64,000 nt of DNA from Tunturibacter empetritectus (lineage in GTDB: Bacteria; Acidobacteriota; Terriglobia; Terriglobales; Acidobacteriaceae): contig NZ_CP132932.1 in assembly GCF_040358985.1 (NCBI RefSeq), forward strand, positions 2,852,001-2,916,000. Direction: 5' to 3'. Under the pieces are notes generated by a model. The model was not told the origin of the DNA and ran no database searches. It worked only from the letters and a program-made list of their open reading frames with translations. The position numbers were made by a program, and so were the translations under genes. Of this stretch, positions 1-8,191 are shown piece after piece. Position 1 is the stretch's first letter. Every line of letters begins with the position of its first letter.

Positions 1-222
1 GTTCCGATAGATCCTCATTGTGAGGACTACGTTACCATCAAACGAGAAAAACTCGGCCATCTCTCGACCCAGCCTCCTGCGAGCGTAATAAACTGATCCT
101 CTGCATAACTCCAGGTCGGCGAGAATATTCGTGGCCATGGAGGACCATCATTCCTTTTCTTGCGTAAACATGCCCGAAGCATGTAGCCAAGCTTCGCGTC
201 TTCGTCATTTGTGATTGCTTCG
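1..222. other. Left edge, no supported gene
   Basis: This stretch lies downstream of the first minus-strand gene. An open frame runs leftward through it, but it overlaps the 3' half of the flavin-reductase-like gene in another frame, has no convincing ribosome binding site and resembles no family I recognise. I see no hairpin or repeat here. Confidence 0.4.
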
Positions 223-1251
223 TTACTTTGCGGGATGACGTTCTCGCTTGTGAAATTTGTCCGCTGCAAGAGAACGCCCCAGCTCTCTATCGCGTTGTTC
301 AAATTTCTTGAGTCTCCAGGATTGGTAAAAACCGTGGATTGAGCAAAAAGCCAATTCATTGGAGTATGTTTCTTCTTCAAGGATCCGCCCGATGAAGAAG
401 CGGTGGCTGCCAACCGCGATGGAGTTCCAAATCTCAAGCTCCTTCACTCTCTGCGCGAACTCTGGAATGGGAATGCCGAGTACCTTTGAGATCTTGGTTG
501 CGAAGGGAAGCTCACTCCAATCAACGGATTCTTTTTTGTGCTGATTTGCCAAACGATAAGCCAAATAGCCTTGCTGCTCGGGCAGGCTGCTGAGAGCCAC
601 ATAGCCAGCTCGCTGGACAACTGTACCGGCAACTCGTTCCGTTCTCAACGCAAAGCCGAAGTTTCCGTTACCGAGATATCCGCAGAGATTCATGGGGAAG
701 AGGTTGCCTTCTTCGTGATTGCCAACACTAACCAACATGATAGGGTGAGGCCGGATGAACGTGACCATAGATGCACGTCTCTCGAGGAATGACATCGTAA
801 TGCCTTGCGTGTTGTCTCTCCTCCATTGCCGGTATGCGTGAAGAATGTAATGGAGTCCGAGCTGCCCATTCGGCAAACAGAAATTCTTTGAACTCCTCGG
901 TTCGAAGAACACGAACTCCGTGCGTACCCCAGTCAAAGTTTGCCTGTAGTCAAGACCGATTTCACCCAGGACGCACTCTTGGCCGTTTCGTTCCGAAAAC
1001 ACCAAGGTCAGATCAGAGAGCTCTCTGCGGCTTGGGCAGGTACCTTCATCGAAGCCGATGCAGATCGTCAACGGCTCGGCACATGCCGTCGAAAGGTGTT
1101 CCGTTACGTCACGATTCACACCTGCACCGCGCAGAAAGACACTGATCTCGGTCTGCGGCTCCGGCAGCCCGAGGGTGAATTCCTGGGGGAGTAAGGTTCT
1201 TCCTAAGGCAGCTCTCTTGATCCGTGCGCGGACTCCAGTATCGATCGACAT
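223..1251 (-). CDS. Flavin-reductase-like (FMN-binding split-barrel) protein with extra N-terminal domain
   Basis: The product is 342 residues. Roughly residues 155-300 read like a flavin-reductase/FMN-binding split barrel: a Pro-His-Pro-Ile-Met-Leu-Val-Ser-Val strand, an Asn-Leu-Phe-Pro-Met-Asn segment and the usual strand-turn pattern. The first 150 residues match nothing I recognise and could be a substrate or partner domain. Proteins of this fold reduce flavin with NAD(P)H or act as flavin-dependent tailoring enzymes. The assignment rests on fold-like patterning, not on a diagnostic motif. The ATG start has an AAGGAG about ten bases upstream. The gene is on the same strand as the DUF2306, methyltransferase, ABC and PhyH genes, 124 bases after the DUF2306 stop, so it may be the last gene of that group. 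Confidence 0.5.
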   Translation of the reverse strand: MSIDTGVRARIKRAALGRTLLPQEFTLGLPEPQTEISVFLRGAGVNRDVTEHLSTACAEPLTICIGFDEGTCPSRRELSDLTLVFSERNGQECVLGEIGLDYRQTLTGVRTEFVFFEPRSSKNFCLPNGQLGLHYILHAYRQWRRDNTQGITMSFLERRASMVTFIRPHPIMLVSVGNHEEGNLFPMNLCGYLGNGNFGFALRTERVAGTVVQRAGYVALSSLPEQQGYLAYRLANQHKKESVDWSELPFATKISKVLGIPIPEFAQRVKELEIWNSIAVGSHRFFIGRILEEETYSNELAFCSIHGFYQSWRLKKFEQRDRELGRSLAADKFHKRERHPAK

Positions 1252-1375
1252 ACAGAAGATTCTCCTTGAATGGTTCTTTGGAATGGAGGGGACGTCGAAC
1301 CTGAAACGAGCAAATCTCTTGTTGAACTCCGGACGACGACCATTTATCTCAGCATCCGGCAGATGCTCTCTCGTT

Positions 1376-2155
1376 CTACGCTTTTAGTACAACGGCTCTA
1401 GGACGGTGTGTTGTCAGCTGCCGCCAATGGAAAGCAATATCTGGAATCAGGATGGCTAAAAATGTGATTATGATGATCTCGATAGCGAAACCGGCCTCAC
1501 TATGCCGGTTCCACGCCGGAATGGGTTGAAGCACACGAGTGCCCACAAATGTAAGTGTCACAGCATAGGAACGAACCATCCATTCGCGATGTTGCTTAAA
1601 GTGGCCATTACGAGCCGTGAAAAACGCTGCAAGAGTAGTAAGTATCCATGCGCAGGCTTGAACAGAAGTGGCCACAACAAAATGGATAGCGCGGGGGTCG
1701 TGCCGGTGGTTTGACAACGTTATCGCGAGCGGAGCGGCGACAAATACGGCAGTCACATAAATCCTTCCAAGTCCCCGGTGAAATCTTGGATAACGTCTGC
1801 GCACTCGGCTCGAAAACTGAATTGGCCCGATAAGAAGTGCGAGGACGCCGCCTGTTATGTGCGGGACTATGAGAAAAAGAATGGTGCCCAGATACGCCCG
1901 TTCCGCTGCTTGACGGAGAAGCGGTACTTCGCTGTAGAGCGTAACCCAGAGTGTCATCGCGCCGATTAGCATCCAAAGCGCAACCTTCATAAAACGCTGC
2001 TGAGAAGGAAGGGGAACCTGTTTTTCTGTCGCTACTTTACCAAATTGCGCGATCCCTCTGGATGGGTCTTGGGGAGCACCCACGGGCGACGACCCTATGC
2101 CCTCGTGTGGTCCTCTCAGCATCGCGTGATTGTCTCGATCACCGTTGAGCACCAT
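1376..2155 (-). CDS. DUF2306 family integral membrane protein
   Basis: This is a membrane protein of about 259 residues. It has a hydrophilic N-terminus of about 55 residues and then several hydrophobic helices. DUF2306-like hallmarks are a His-Ile-Thr-Gly-Gly in a membrane segment, His-Arg-Gly-Leu-Gly-Arg in a loop, and Lys-Gln-His-Arg-Glu-Trp-Met-Val-Arg-Ser near the C-terminal helices. The family's function is unknown. Three starts are possible. The ATG at 2155 has GAGAAGGAG just upstream and overlaps the end of the preceding methyltransferase gene by 17 bases, which suggests translational coupling. The ATG at 2122 would avoid the overlap. The hydrophobic core (from a Met near 1990) does not depend on the choice. 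Confidence 0.7.
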   Translation of the reverse strand: MVLNGDRDNHAMLRGPHEGIGSSPVGAPQDPSRGIAQFGKVATEKQVPLPSQQRFMKVALWMLIGAMTLWVTLYSEVPLLRQAAERAYLGTILFLIVPHITGGVLALLIGPIQFSSRVRRRYPRFHRGLGRIYVTAVFVAAPLAITLSNHRHDPRAIHFVVATSVQACAWILTTLAAFFTARNGHFKQHREWMVRSYAVTLTFVGTRVLQPIPAWNRHSEAGFAIEIIIITFLAILIPDIAFHWRQLTTHRPRAVVLKA

Positions 2156-3461
2156 GCGCTCCTTCTCTTGCAGCAAGCACCGGCACATCGACGGCGGAAT
2201 GGCCAACCGCGGGCTTGCGACTGAAAGTCTGCTCGATCAATGTAGAGTTGGATAGGGCCGCTGCACCTCCCACACCCGCGCCGGAAACCTTATGACTGTG
2301 CCATCCCGACGTACGTCTATCCGTCAGCGTGAAAGCATCTGCTCCTTCGCCAAGCTGCCTTCCGATCAGTTCGCTGGACGCCTGATTGCCGATGTACAGC
2401 ACCGACTGCCTGGTGATGACCGCAATCCTTTGCAGGCACTCAGTCGTCGCGCCCGCCGATAGAGACGAAACTCCATTGGAGCTAAAAGTGATGTCGACTG
2501 AGGCGTTCTGAATGGCTGCCAGCGCAGATATAGGCAACAGTGCGACGTCAACCTCTGAGAGACTGTCTTGCGTCAGCGGCTTCTCGCCATATAGTAAAAA
2601 AGTTAATTTGGGAAATGCCCTCATCAAATGGTAAGAGTTCAGAGCAATTCGCTCGGGAATGTCAAAATTAAAATAGGTTAGAGGTCGATGATTACGGAGA
2701 AGATAGTAGGCGATAGCGCCGAAGCCGCCACCGATTTCCGCAATGGTCGAATGGGGTATGGAGAAGCGATCGACTAAACCCGCGACCCGGTTCGCGCAAT
2801 AGTGTGAGTACTCCGCCCCGACGGCGATATGCGTCCCGTCGATCACGACGCCAAACGGATTTCCGATTCCCGATCCGGCTAGGTCCTTCAGAGAGAAGCG
2901 GTCGCCCGTAAGATATTTCCAATAGTCGAGGCGATATAAAACGTGGCTTAGATAAAAATGACGGTAAATGTTTCTGATTTGCGGTCCAAAGTACGCATCC
3001 GACATCCCTTGAGGAGCTGCCAGCAAGCCGGCGGAGCAAGGATCGCGGTAGAAGTTTCGGTACATCTCTCCTAAAGCAACAGTGTCATGCTCAATGAGCA
3101 TCCGGATCGATGGGCTCAAACTTCCTTGTCGCAGCCTTCGCACTGACTCCGACGCCAAATATGCGCCAAGCATGGAATGCGGCTCGCTTTCGGCTTTATT
3201 GTAGGCTGCACAGATCCGTTCAAGAAGAGGTGTATCGTCAGACGCTTTATCGGTACGATTGGCGAAGCCAGCTGTAACCTGTTGCAGGTCATAGCGGGGA
3301 TCTTTCTTAAAACGTCTTCGGCCATGGTTGCCAAACCTCCACATGTGAACATGAGCGGCAAACCACGACTTCGCTTTCCTGGCGCTGCTAAGTGGATGAC
3401 TTATATAAGTCAAACTCACGGGATCATATCCTCTGAATTCCTGGACAAACTTTGGGCACAT
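2139..3461 (-). CDS. Putative sugar O-methyltransferase, paralogue 1
   Basis: The 440-residue protein has a SAM-binding motif I (Ile-Ala-Glu-Ile-Gly-Gly-Gly-Phe-Gly, around residues 242-250) followed by a hydrophobic helix and an acidic motif (Tyr-Phe-Asn-Phe-Asp-Ile-Pro-Glu). It resembles the 'putative sugar O-methyltransferase' (NanM-like) family. It is clearly paralogous to the plus-strand gene at 6775-8025. They share a DPRYDL segment near residue 55, a long central block (GNPFGV, YxHYCAxR) and matching motif I contexts. It is probably cytoplasmic and methylates a sugar hydroxyl on a nucleotide sugar, glycan or glycosylated small molecule. The substrate is unknown. The C-terminal 50 residues diverge from the paralogue. 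It lies 74 bases after the ABC exporter in the same orientation. Confidence 0.7.
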   Translation of the reverse strand: MCPKFVQEFRGYDPVSLTYISHPLSSARKAKSWFAAHVHMWRFGNHGRRRFKKDPRYDLQQVTAGFANRTDKASDDTPLLERICAAYNKAESEPHSMLGAYLASESVRRLRQGSLSPSIRMLIEHDTVALGEMYRNFYRDPCSAGLLAAPQGMSDAYFGPQIRNIYRHFYLSHVLYRLDYWKYLTGDRFSLKDLAGSGIGNPFGVVIDGTHIAVGAEYSHYCANRVAGLVDRFSIPHSTIAEIGGGFGAIAYYLLRNHRPLTYFNFDIPERIALNSYHLMRAFPKLTFLLYGEKPLTQDSLSEVDVALLPISALAAIQNASVDITFSSNGVSSLSAGATTECLQRIAVITRQSVLYIGNQASSELIGRQLGEGADAFTLTDRRTSGWHSHKVSGAGVGGAAALSNSTLIEQTFSRKPAVGHSAVDVPVLAAREGAHGAQR

Positions 3462-3535
3462 TCAACACCCGGCACAATGACTCGCCATCTTGCTATAGCT
3501 ACTTGGACTCGTGGTGCAACATACACCTCAAACCG

Positions 3536-5386
3536 TCAAACTGGAGTTGGGCATAGTTCTCCTTCGCCTGTTGCCAGAAACAGGTTGCTTTCAAGTCCGT
3601 ATTGTTTCGTGTAGAAGTCATAGTAATGCTGCTGGAGGGTATACAGAGATTCGTGCGTTCCGCGTTCGACGATCTTCCCGTGATCAAGCACAAGAATCTG
3701 GTCTGCGCGCCGGATTGTGGAAAGCCGATGAGCGATAACAAAAGTTGTTCTGCCACTCATTAAAGAACTCAGACCTGCTTGGATCATCGCTTCGGATTCT
3801 GAGTCAAGCGAACTTGTGGCCTCGTCGAGGATGAGAATGCGCGGGTTCGCTAGAATGGCGCGTGCGATGGAGATTCGCTGACGCTGTCCCCCCGAAAGCC
3901 GGATTCCCCTTTCGCCCACGACTGTCTCATACTGATCCGGAAGTCGCTCGACGAATTCATCCACCCGGGCGATACGGCAAGCCTCCAGCCACTGTTCTCT
4001 ATGTGCGTCAGGACGGCTGAATAGAACGTTTTCACGGATGCTTCCATCGAACAAAAATGTATCCTGCAGCACTACGCCCAATTGTTGGCGATAGCTGTCG
4101 AGCTGCACGGTTGACAAGTCGACATCATCGATAAAGATCTTGCCGTTAACTGGAATATAAAATCCGCAAATTAGCGAGATGATTGTAGATTTACCAGCAC
4201 CGGAAGCGCCGACCAGCGCGGTCACTGTACCTGGATCGGCCTCGAACTGAACTCCATGCAATACAGCCTTCCCGGTTGTGTAAGTGAATGAGACATCCCT
4301 GAAGACGACGCTACCTTGGATTGGACCAATCATTTGGGTACGGCATATCTCACTGTCCTCCTTAGGTTCTCTAAGGAGGACCGCGGTACGGTGAAGCTTG
4401 GTGATGGACTCTGTAAGTTGACTTCCGACACTAACGAGGAGGGCAATGGGAGCCACCATAAAAGCCAGCAGCACGATGAACTCCACATAACTGCCGATGT
4501 CTAAACGGTGTCCCTTCACCTCTAGTGCCCCGAGATACATGATCAGGCCGCCAACTATGCCGAACAGGATAGTAGACGCCAGTGACATACATGATTGTGC
4601 ACTGATGGAGCTCACATGGTTCTTAAGTATGCGCTCAGCGCCATTGGCGAACACATTAGCCTCGCTAGCTTCGGCACGGTAGCCCTTTACTACACGCACA
4701 GCTGCAAGCGATTCGGTTAAGCGCCCAGCTACCTCAGCAGTCAGCTTGGAGCGTTCATGAAAAATCGGACGCGTAATGCCAAGTGCAGTCTTAAGAAAGA
4801 ATCCAAAACCGAACAGAACGCAGAAAGTCAACATTGTCATCAAGGTGCTGATGCGTAAAAGAAGGACTAGAGCGATGATCGCTGTCAGAATACCTCCTGC
4901 CAAATCCACGAGGCCGGCGCCTACCAGGTCACGTACACCCTCCGCATCGTTCATAATGCGGGCGGTGAGATCTCCCGCGCGACTGCCATCGTAAAACGAG
5001 ATGGGGAGGCGACCAATATGTTTCTGAACTTGTTTCCGAAGGTCCGCGATCAAACGTTGACCAGTAATGGAAAGCTTTTGAGAAAGAAAAAAAGTAGTAA
5101 CACCCTGAATGCATGTCGCCCCAGCGACGGCACCCACGATAAGCGCTAATTTATCGAAACGATGTCCGTACATTACATCGTTGACTAAGTAACGGAAAGC
5201 GACGGGAACTGCAAGGCTACATATGCGGTTAACGATCATCAACGTAAAACAACCAAAGATGAGCCAGCGAAATGGCTTGACGAGCATCCAGACCTCGGGG
5301 ATTGCCGTGACAAGCTTTGGCTTCCATCCGCAGCCCGATGCATATACATTGCCTCTGTCGCTGGATCTTCCGGAAGAGGAATTCAT
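3536..5386 (-). CDS. ABC exporter, fused membrane and ATPase domains (MsbA-like)
   Basis: This 616-residue half-transporter has an N-terminal six-helix ABC membrane domain (about residues 35-330). A nucleotide-binding domain follows, with Walker A GASGAGKST near 390, signature LSGGQ near 497, Walker B ILILDEATSSLD near 517 and the H-loop IAHRLST. Such homodimeric inner-membrane exporters move lipids, lipid-linked sugars, peptides or drugs outward. It has no N-terminal C39 peptidase domain, so it would not cleave a leader peptide itself. The start codon overlaps the stop of the PhyH gene (ATGA), so the two are translationally coupled. The location, next to two methyltransferases, PhyH and a peptide-sized ORF, suggests export of the local cluster's product, but this is inference. 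Confidence 0.9.
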   Translation of the reverse strand: MNSSSGRSSDRGNVYASGCGWKPKLVTAIPEVWMLVKPFRWLIFGCFTLMIVNRICSLAVPVAFRYLVNDVMYGHRFDKLALIVGAVAGATCIQGVTTFFLSQKLSITGQRLIADLRKQVQKHIGRLPISFYDGSRAGDLTARIMNDAEGVRDLVGAGLVDLAGGILTAIIALVLLLRISTLMTMLTFCVLFGFGFFLKTALGITRPIFHERSKLTAEVAGRLTESLAAVRVVKGYRAEASEANVFANGAERILKNHVSSISAQSCMSLASTILFGIVGGLIMYLGALEVKGHRLDIGSYVEFIVLLAFMVAPIALLVSVGSQLTESITKLHRTAVLLREPKEDSEICRTQMIGPIQGSVVFRDVSFTYTTGKAVLHGVQFEADPGTVTALVGASGAGKSTIISLICGFYIPVNGKIFIDDVDLSTVQLDSYRQQLGVVLQDTFLFDGSIRENVLFSRPDAHREQWLEACRIARVDEFVERLPDQYETVVGERGIRLSGGQRQRISIARAILANPRILILDEATSSLDSESEAMIQAGLSSLMSGRTTFVIAHRLSTIRRADQILVLDHGKIVERGTHESLYTLQQHYYDFYTKQYGLESNLFLATGEGELCPTPV

Positions 5387-6405
5387 AAGCCCTCGTGTAC
5401 CGGATTCTGCGGCAGCGGAAGCTGGCTCGATAGAGAGCCCTGATCAACTTCTGACATGGTATCGAGTGGCATCTGAAGCTTGATCTGGCTCAGGATTCTG
5501 CCGTAACGCACTCGCATCCGCTCAGAATCGACGGTATTGACAAGCGTCGTCAGTTCGTCAATTGATGGCTTGAATCTCAGGGGCAAGTGCTTCCAGAAAT
5601 ACTTAAGATCCTTCGACACCCAATAGGCATAGGTGCTTTCCCATGAGCGATCGTTCGAGCCGGGGAATACGAAGTTCGCAGGATTTAAAATGTGCGAGTA
5701 ATCCTGAAACCTGCAATCCATAGAAATTCGGAGTTGACTGGATGTGTTTGGAGAGGCGGAGTGAACAGTTAAGCTATGGAAGATCAGCGCATCTCCCGCA
5801 TTAATCGCCCCGCTCACCCATTCTCTGCCTCGCACATTACCTTTTGAGATTACTCCGGTGTCAGGATCGGCGTCCTGCAGGCCGAAACGATGGGAACCTT
5901 CCAGAACCTGCAGCGGACCGAGTTCAGCTGGACAGTCGTGAAGTGGCAACCACGCTGTAAAGCAGTTCGTATCACCTCCAACGGCTAAGTGATCCTGATG
6001 TGCATGAATCACTGATCGATCGCAATTAGGAAAGATCAATCGAACGATCGGTTTCGGGTGAACAAGCAGCTTTGGGCCAACCAGCAAACGCATTACCTCA
6101 AAAACTTTTGGGTGATGAGCAAAAGAGTGCAAGGCTTCAAGGTTGAAAACTTTTTCGTAGAGTCGCTTGAATGCAGGATCAGATTCACTACAGGCTGCCC
6201 TTAGGTTGGCTGCTCGCGCTATGGGTTGCTGATTTGGCAGCAGCCAGCCTTCGTCAGAGAGAATCTGCGCGATCTTGCGCAGCAAATTCTCAATGTCTTC
6301 AAATGGCAGGAGCCGCCTGATGAGCGCGTAACCACGCGAATCCAACTCGTTCTTTAGGTGAGCTGAATCCACGTGACTAGCATCGATTTCGCGAAATGAC
6401 TGCAT
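5383..6405 (-). CDS. Phytanoyl-CoA dioxygenase (PhyH) family Fe(II)/2-oxoglutarate oxygenase
   Basis: The 340-residue protein fits the PhyH family of non-haem iron oxygenases. The iron-binding facial triad is visible as His136-x-Asp138 (in AHQDH) and His215 (in TVHSASPN), with Arg226 as the likely 2-oxoglutarate ligand. It also has the family's typical 'LGPLQVLEGSHR' and 'GDALIFH' strands. Bacterial PhyH proteins hydroxylate small molecules, amino acids and natural products, and the substrate here cannot be read from sequence. It is the first minus-strand gene of the PhyH-ABC-methyltransferase-DUF2306 unit and overlaps the ABC gene by ATGA. Transcription starts in the divergent region 6406-6774. 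Confidence 0.85.
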   Translation of the reverse strand: MQSFREIDASHVDSAHLKNELDSRGYALIRRLLPFEDIENLLRKIAQILSDEGWLLPNQQPIARAANLRAACSESDPAFKRLYEKVFNLEALHSFAHHPKVFEVMRLLVGPKLLVHPKPIVRLIFPNCDRSVIHAHQDHLAVGGDTNCFTAWLPLHDCPAELGPLQVLEGSHRFGLQDADPDTGVISKGNVRGREWVSGAINAGDALIFHSLTVHSASPNTSSQLRISMDCRFQDYSHILNPANFVFPGSNDRSWESTYAYWVSKDLKYFWKHLPLRFKPSIDELTTLVNTVDSERMRVRYGRILSQIKLQMPLDTMSEVDQGSLSSQLPLPQNPVHEGL

Positions 6406-6774
6406 CTAATGACCTCTAGTTCGTTGTCCTCTGGATCACGACAAACATACTGGCACGCGTAGTTCATCGGCGTACTAACAGACCTCCAGAGCATATGGTC
6501 GGTGCTGCTATCGTTTGTCATCGAGTTGTCACTTCATTGTCTTTTGAATCTCTAGACCTCGCGAGATATGCCAGCCTGCCGATCGAATCGGATTCCAATT
6601 TGCTCGTGCAAGGGACCTCGACAATGCAATGAATACATTTAGACAATCTAGCGACAAGTAGAAACAGCCAGGCACATACCTTGGGAAAGACGCTGCGAAT
6701 TAAGAAGCCCATCAGCGGTAAAGGAAGCTGTATGCGCCTGCCCATCATCTCGAACCTCCCGACTAATCCACTAC
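6406..6774. promoter_or_regulatory. Divergent control region between PhyH unit and methyltransferase 2 unit
   Basis: This 369-base region separates two divergently transcribed units and must carry their promoters, although I can mark no convincing sigma-70 pair. It is partly filled by a doubtful 76-codon minus-strand frame (6518-6748), listed separately. I found no strong inverted repeat. Confidence 0.5.
6518..6748 (-). CDS. Possible small membrane protein, function unknown
   Basis: This 76-codon frame has a good ribosome binding site (GGGAGG, six bases before the ATG). It encodes a basic N-terminus and one hydrophobic stretch (about residues 12-32) containing Cys and several Arg/Lys, followed by a charged tail. 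It would be the first gene of the PhyH unit, 112 bases upstream of it. Against it, its start lies only 26 bases from the divergent methyltransferase start, which leaves almost no room for that gene's promoter outside the frame, and the residue composition is not obviously protein-like. It could also be a decayed end of a larger gene. Confidence 0.25.
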   Translation of the reverse strand: MMGRRIQLPLPLMGFLIRSVFPKVCAWLFLLVARLSKCIHCIVEVPCTSKLESDSIGRLAYLARSRDSKDNEVTTR

Positions 6775-8025
6775 ATGAACGGCGATATGAAATTAGCTTC
6801 TAAGTATCTACGTGATCCGGTTCAAACGCTGAAATCCGCCGGACTCAGATGTCGGACGGCGTGGACAAATCGGGAGCTTTTGTATCGAGGCGGCCATCAC
6901 TTCAAAGGTGATCCCCGATACGATCTTGATGGCGTCACTCGCGGCTTTAGTGATCGCATCGGTGACAACGGCTCCGATCGGCCATTACTACAAAGGATTT
7001 GCAGGGCCTACTCCCTGGCAATGAGCCAAGAACAGGTTACCCCGAGGAAATACGATCCAACCCCTTGGTGGCAGCAACACCGCTATCACACACTTGAGTC
7101 TGTCATGCGGGCTTTGGCTTCGCACGACCTAGATACATTGCAGAAGATGTACGAGAACTTCTTCCGCGATGATTGTTCAACGGGACTGCTCCCCGTACAA
7201 CGGGTAAAAAACAATTATTTCGGTCATATCATTGCCGATTTCTATCGCCGTCTGTATTTAGTCGATGCTCTCTATCGCCTGGACTACTGGAAGGCGGAGA
7301 CAAGCGGCTCTTATACGGTTGGCGATCTGGCAGGTCCGGCGACCGGAAACCCTTTCGGCGTTGCTCTGGAAGATACTCTCGTCAGAGTAGGCTCTGAGTA
7401 CCAGCACTACTGCGCGCAGAGAATTGCCCGGCTTCTGCATGGTCACGCCACGATCGCTGAGATCGGCGGGGGGTTCGGTGGAATGGCATATTATCTTCTT
7501 CGCGATCGCCCAGGAACAACTTACATTGATTTCGATGTGCCAGAAAGCATATCTCTCACGTCGTATTACCTGCTGAAAAACTTCCCGCACCTCAAGACTG
7601 TTTTGTATGGTGAGGCAGAGTTGACTTTCGATACGATCCGGCAGGCCGACGTCATCCTAATGCCATTATTCGAGCTTGCGCATCTCCCGAACAACATAGT
7701 CGACCTTAGCTTTAGCTCACATGCCATGTCAGATCTCGCACCGGAAGTCATGCCGGAATACTTATGCGACATCGCCCGGACCACACGAAATCATTTTCTT
7801 TATGTAGGAACCGAAATCTCTGCGGCGAGAATTGCGGACTTCTCCGAAGCTATGCCTAGCCAATTCATATTGTTGCAGTCGCGTCAGTCCGGCTGGAATC
7901 GTCATATCGCGCCCAAAGCTGGTCATGTGGAATGTATTTACCAAATTAGCCGTTCACCTACATCCATACCGACGTCTGAACAAGCCAGTCCGAGAACGAA
8001 CGCCCATGTTGGGACAAAAGAGTGA
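6775..8025 (+). CDS. Putative sugar O-methyltransferase, paralogue 2
   Basis: The 416-residue protein is the paralogue of the minus-strand methyltransferase at 2139-3461. It has SAM motif I IAEIGGGFGGMAYYLL (about residues 229-244), an acidic motif II (YIDFDVPE), and shared blocks DPRYDL, GNPFGV and YQHYCAQR. It is assigned by the same reasoning to the putative sugar O-methyltransferase family. It opens a short plus-strand unit: methyltransferase, 61-base gap, 34-codon ORF, HPr-kinase-like gene. A second ATG four codons downstream (6787) is an alternative start, since neither has a strong ribosome binding site. Two paralogues in one cluster suggest methylation at two positions or of two sugars. 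Confidence 0.7.
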   Translation: MNGDMKLASKYLRDPVQTLKSAGLRCRTAWTNRELLYRGGHHFKGDPRYDLDGVTRGFSDRIGDNGSDRPLLQRICRAYSLAMSQEQVTPRKYDPTPWWQQHRYHTLESVMRALASHDLDTLQKMYENFFRDDCSTGLLPVQRVKNNYFGHIIADFYRRLYLVDALYRLDYWKAETSGSYTVGDLAGPATGNPFGVALEDTLVRVGSEYQHYCAQRIARLLHGHATIAEIGGGFGGMAYYLLRDRPGTTYIDFDVPESISLTSYYLLKNFPHLKTVLYGEAELTFDTIRQADVILMPLFELAHLPNNIVDLSFSSHAMSDLAPEVMPEYLCDIARTTRNHFLYVGTEISAARIADFSEAMPSQFILLQSRQSGWNRHIAPKAGHVECIYQISRSPTSIPTSEQASPRTNAHVGTKE

Positions 8026-8086
8026 CAAATCGGTAACAGCACACAAAGAGACTCTGTTCATAATCAGCTTTAAGGCAGACGAGTAT

Positions 8087-8191
8087 ATGACAAAGCAACT
8101 TCACAAATTCGACATCAGCATCTCCTGTGCGCAACTCTTCGGAGCGTCGGATATTTCTCGGCCTCGCAAAGATAAAGGAACCCAAATATGA
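8087..8191 (+). CDS. 34-residue peptide ORF coupled to HPr-kinase-like gene
   Basis: This ORF of 34 codons starts at an ATG with TAAGG about eleven bases upstream. Its TGA overlaps the ATG of the next gene (ATGA at 8188-8191), the spacing typical of co-translated genes, and the next gene's AAAGGA lies within it. The N-terminal half is mixed polar/hydrophobic (KFDISI, one Cys at residue 14, then AQLFGAS). The C-terminal half is basic and polar (SRPRKDKGTQI). It lacks the Thr-x-Gly leader/core junction of classical lasso precursors. It could be a modified-peptide precursor, a short leader peptide controlling the kinase, or chance. I do not recognise a family. Confidence 0.45.
   Translation: MTKQLHKFDISISCAQLFGASDISRPRKDKGTQI

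Noticed and set aside
27..437. 136-codon minus-strand frame at the left edge
   Set aside because: It overlaps the 3' half of the flavin-reductase-like gene in another frame and has a protein composition unlike a real domain.
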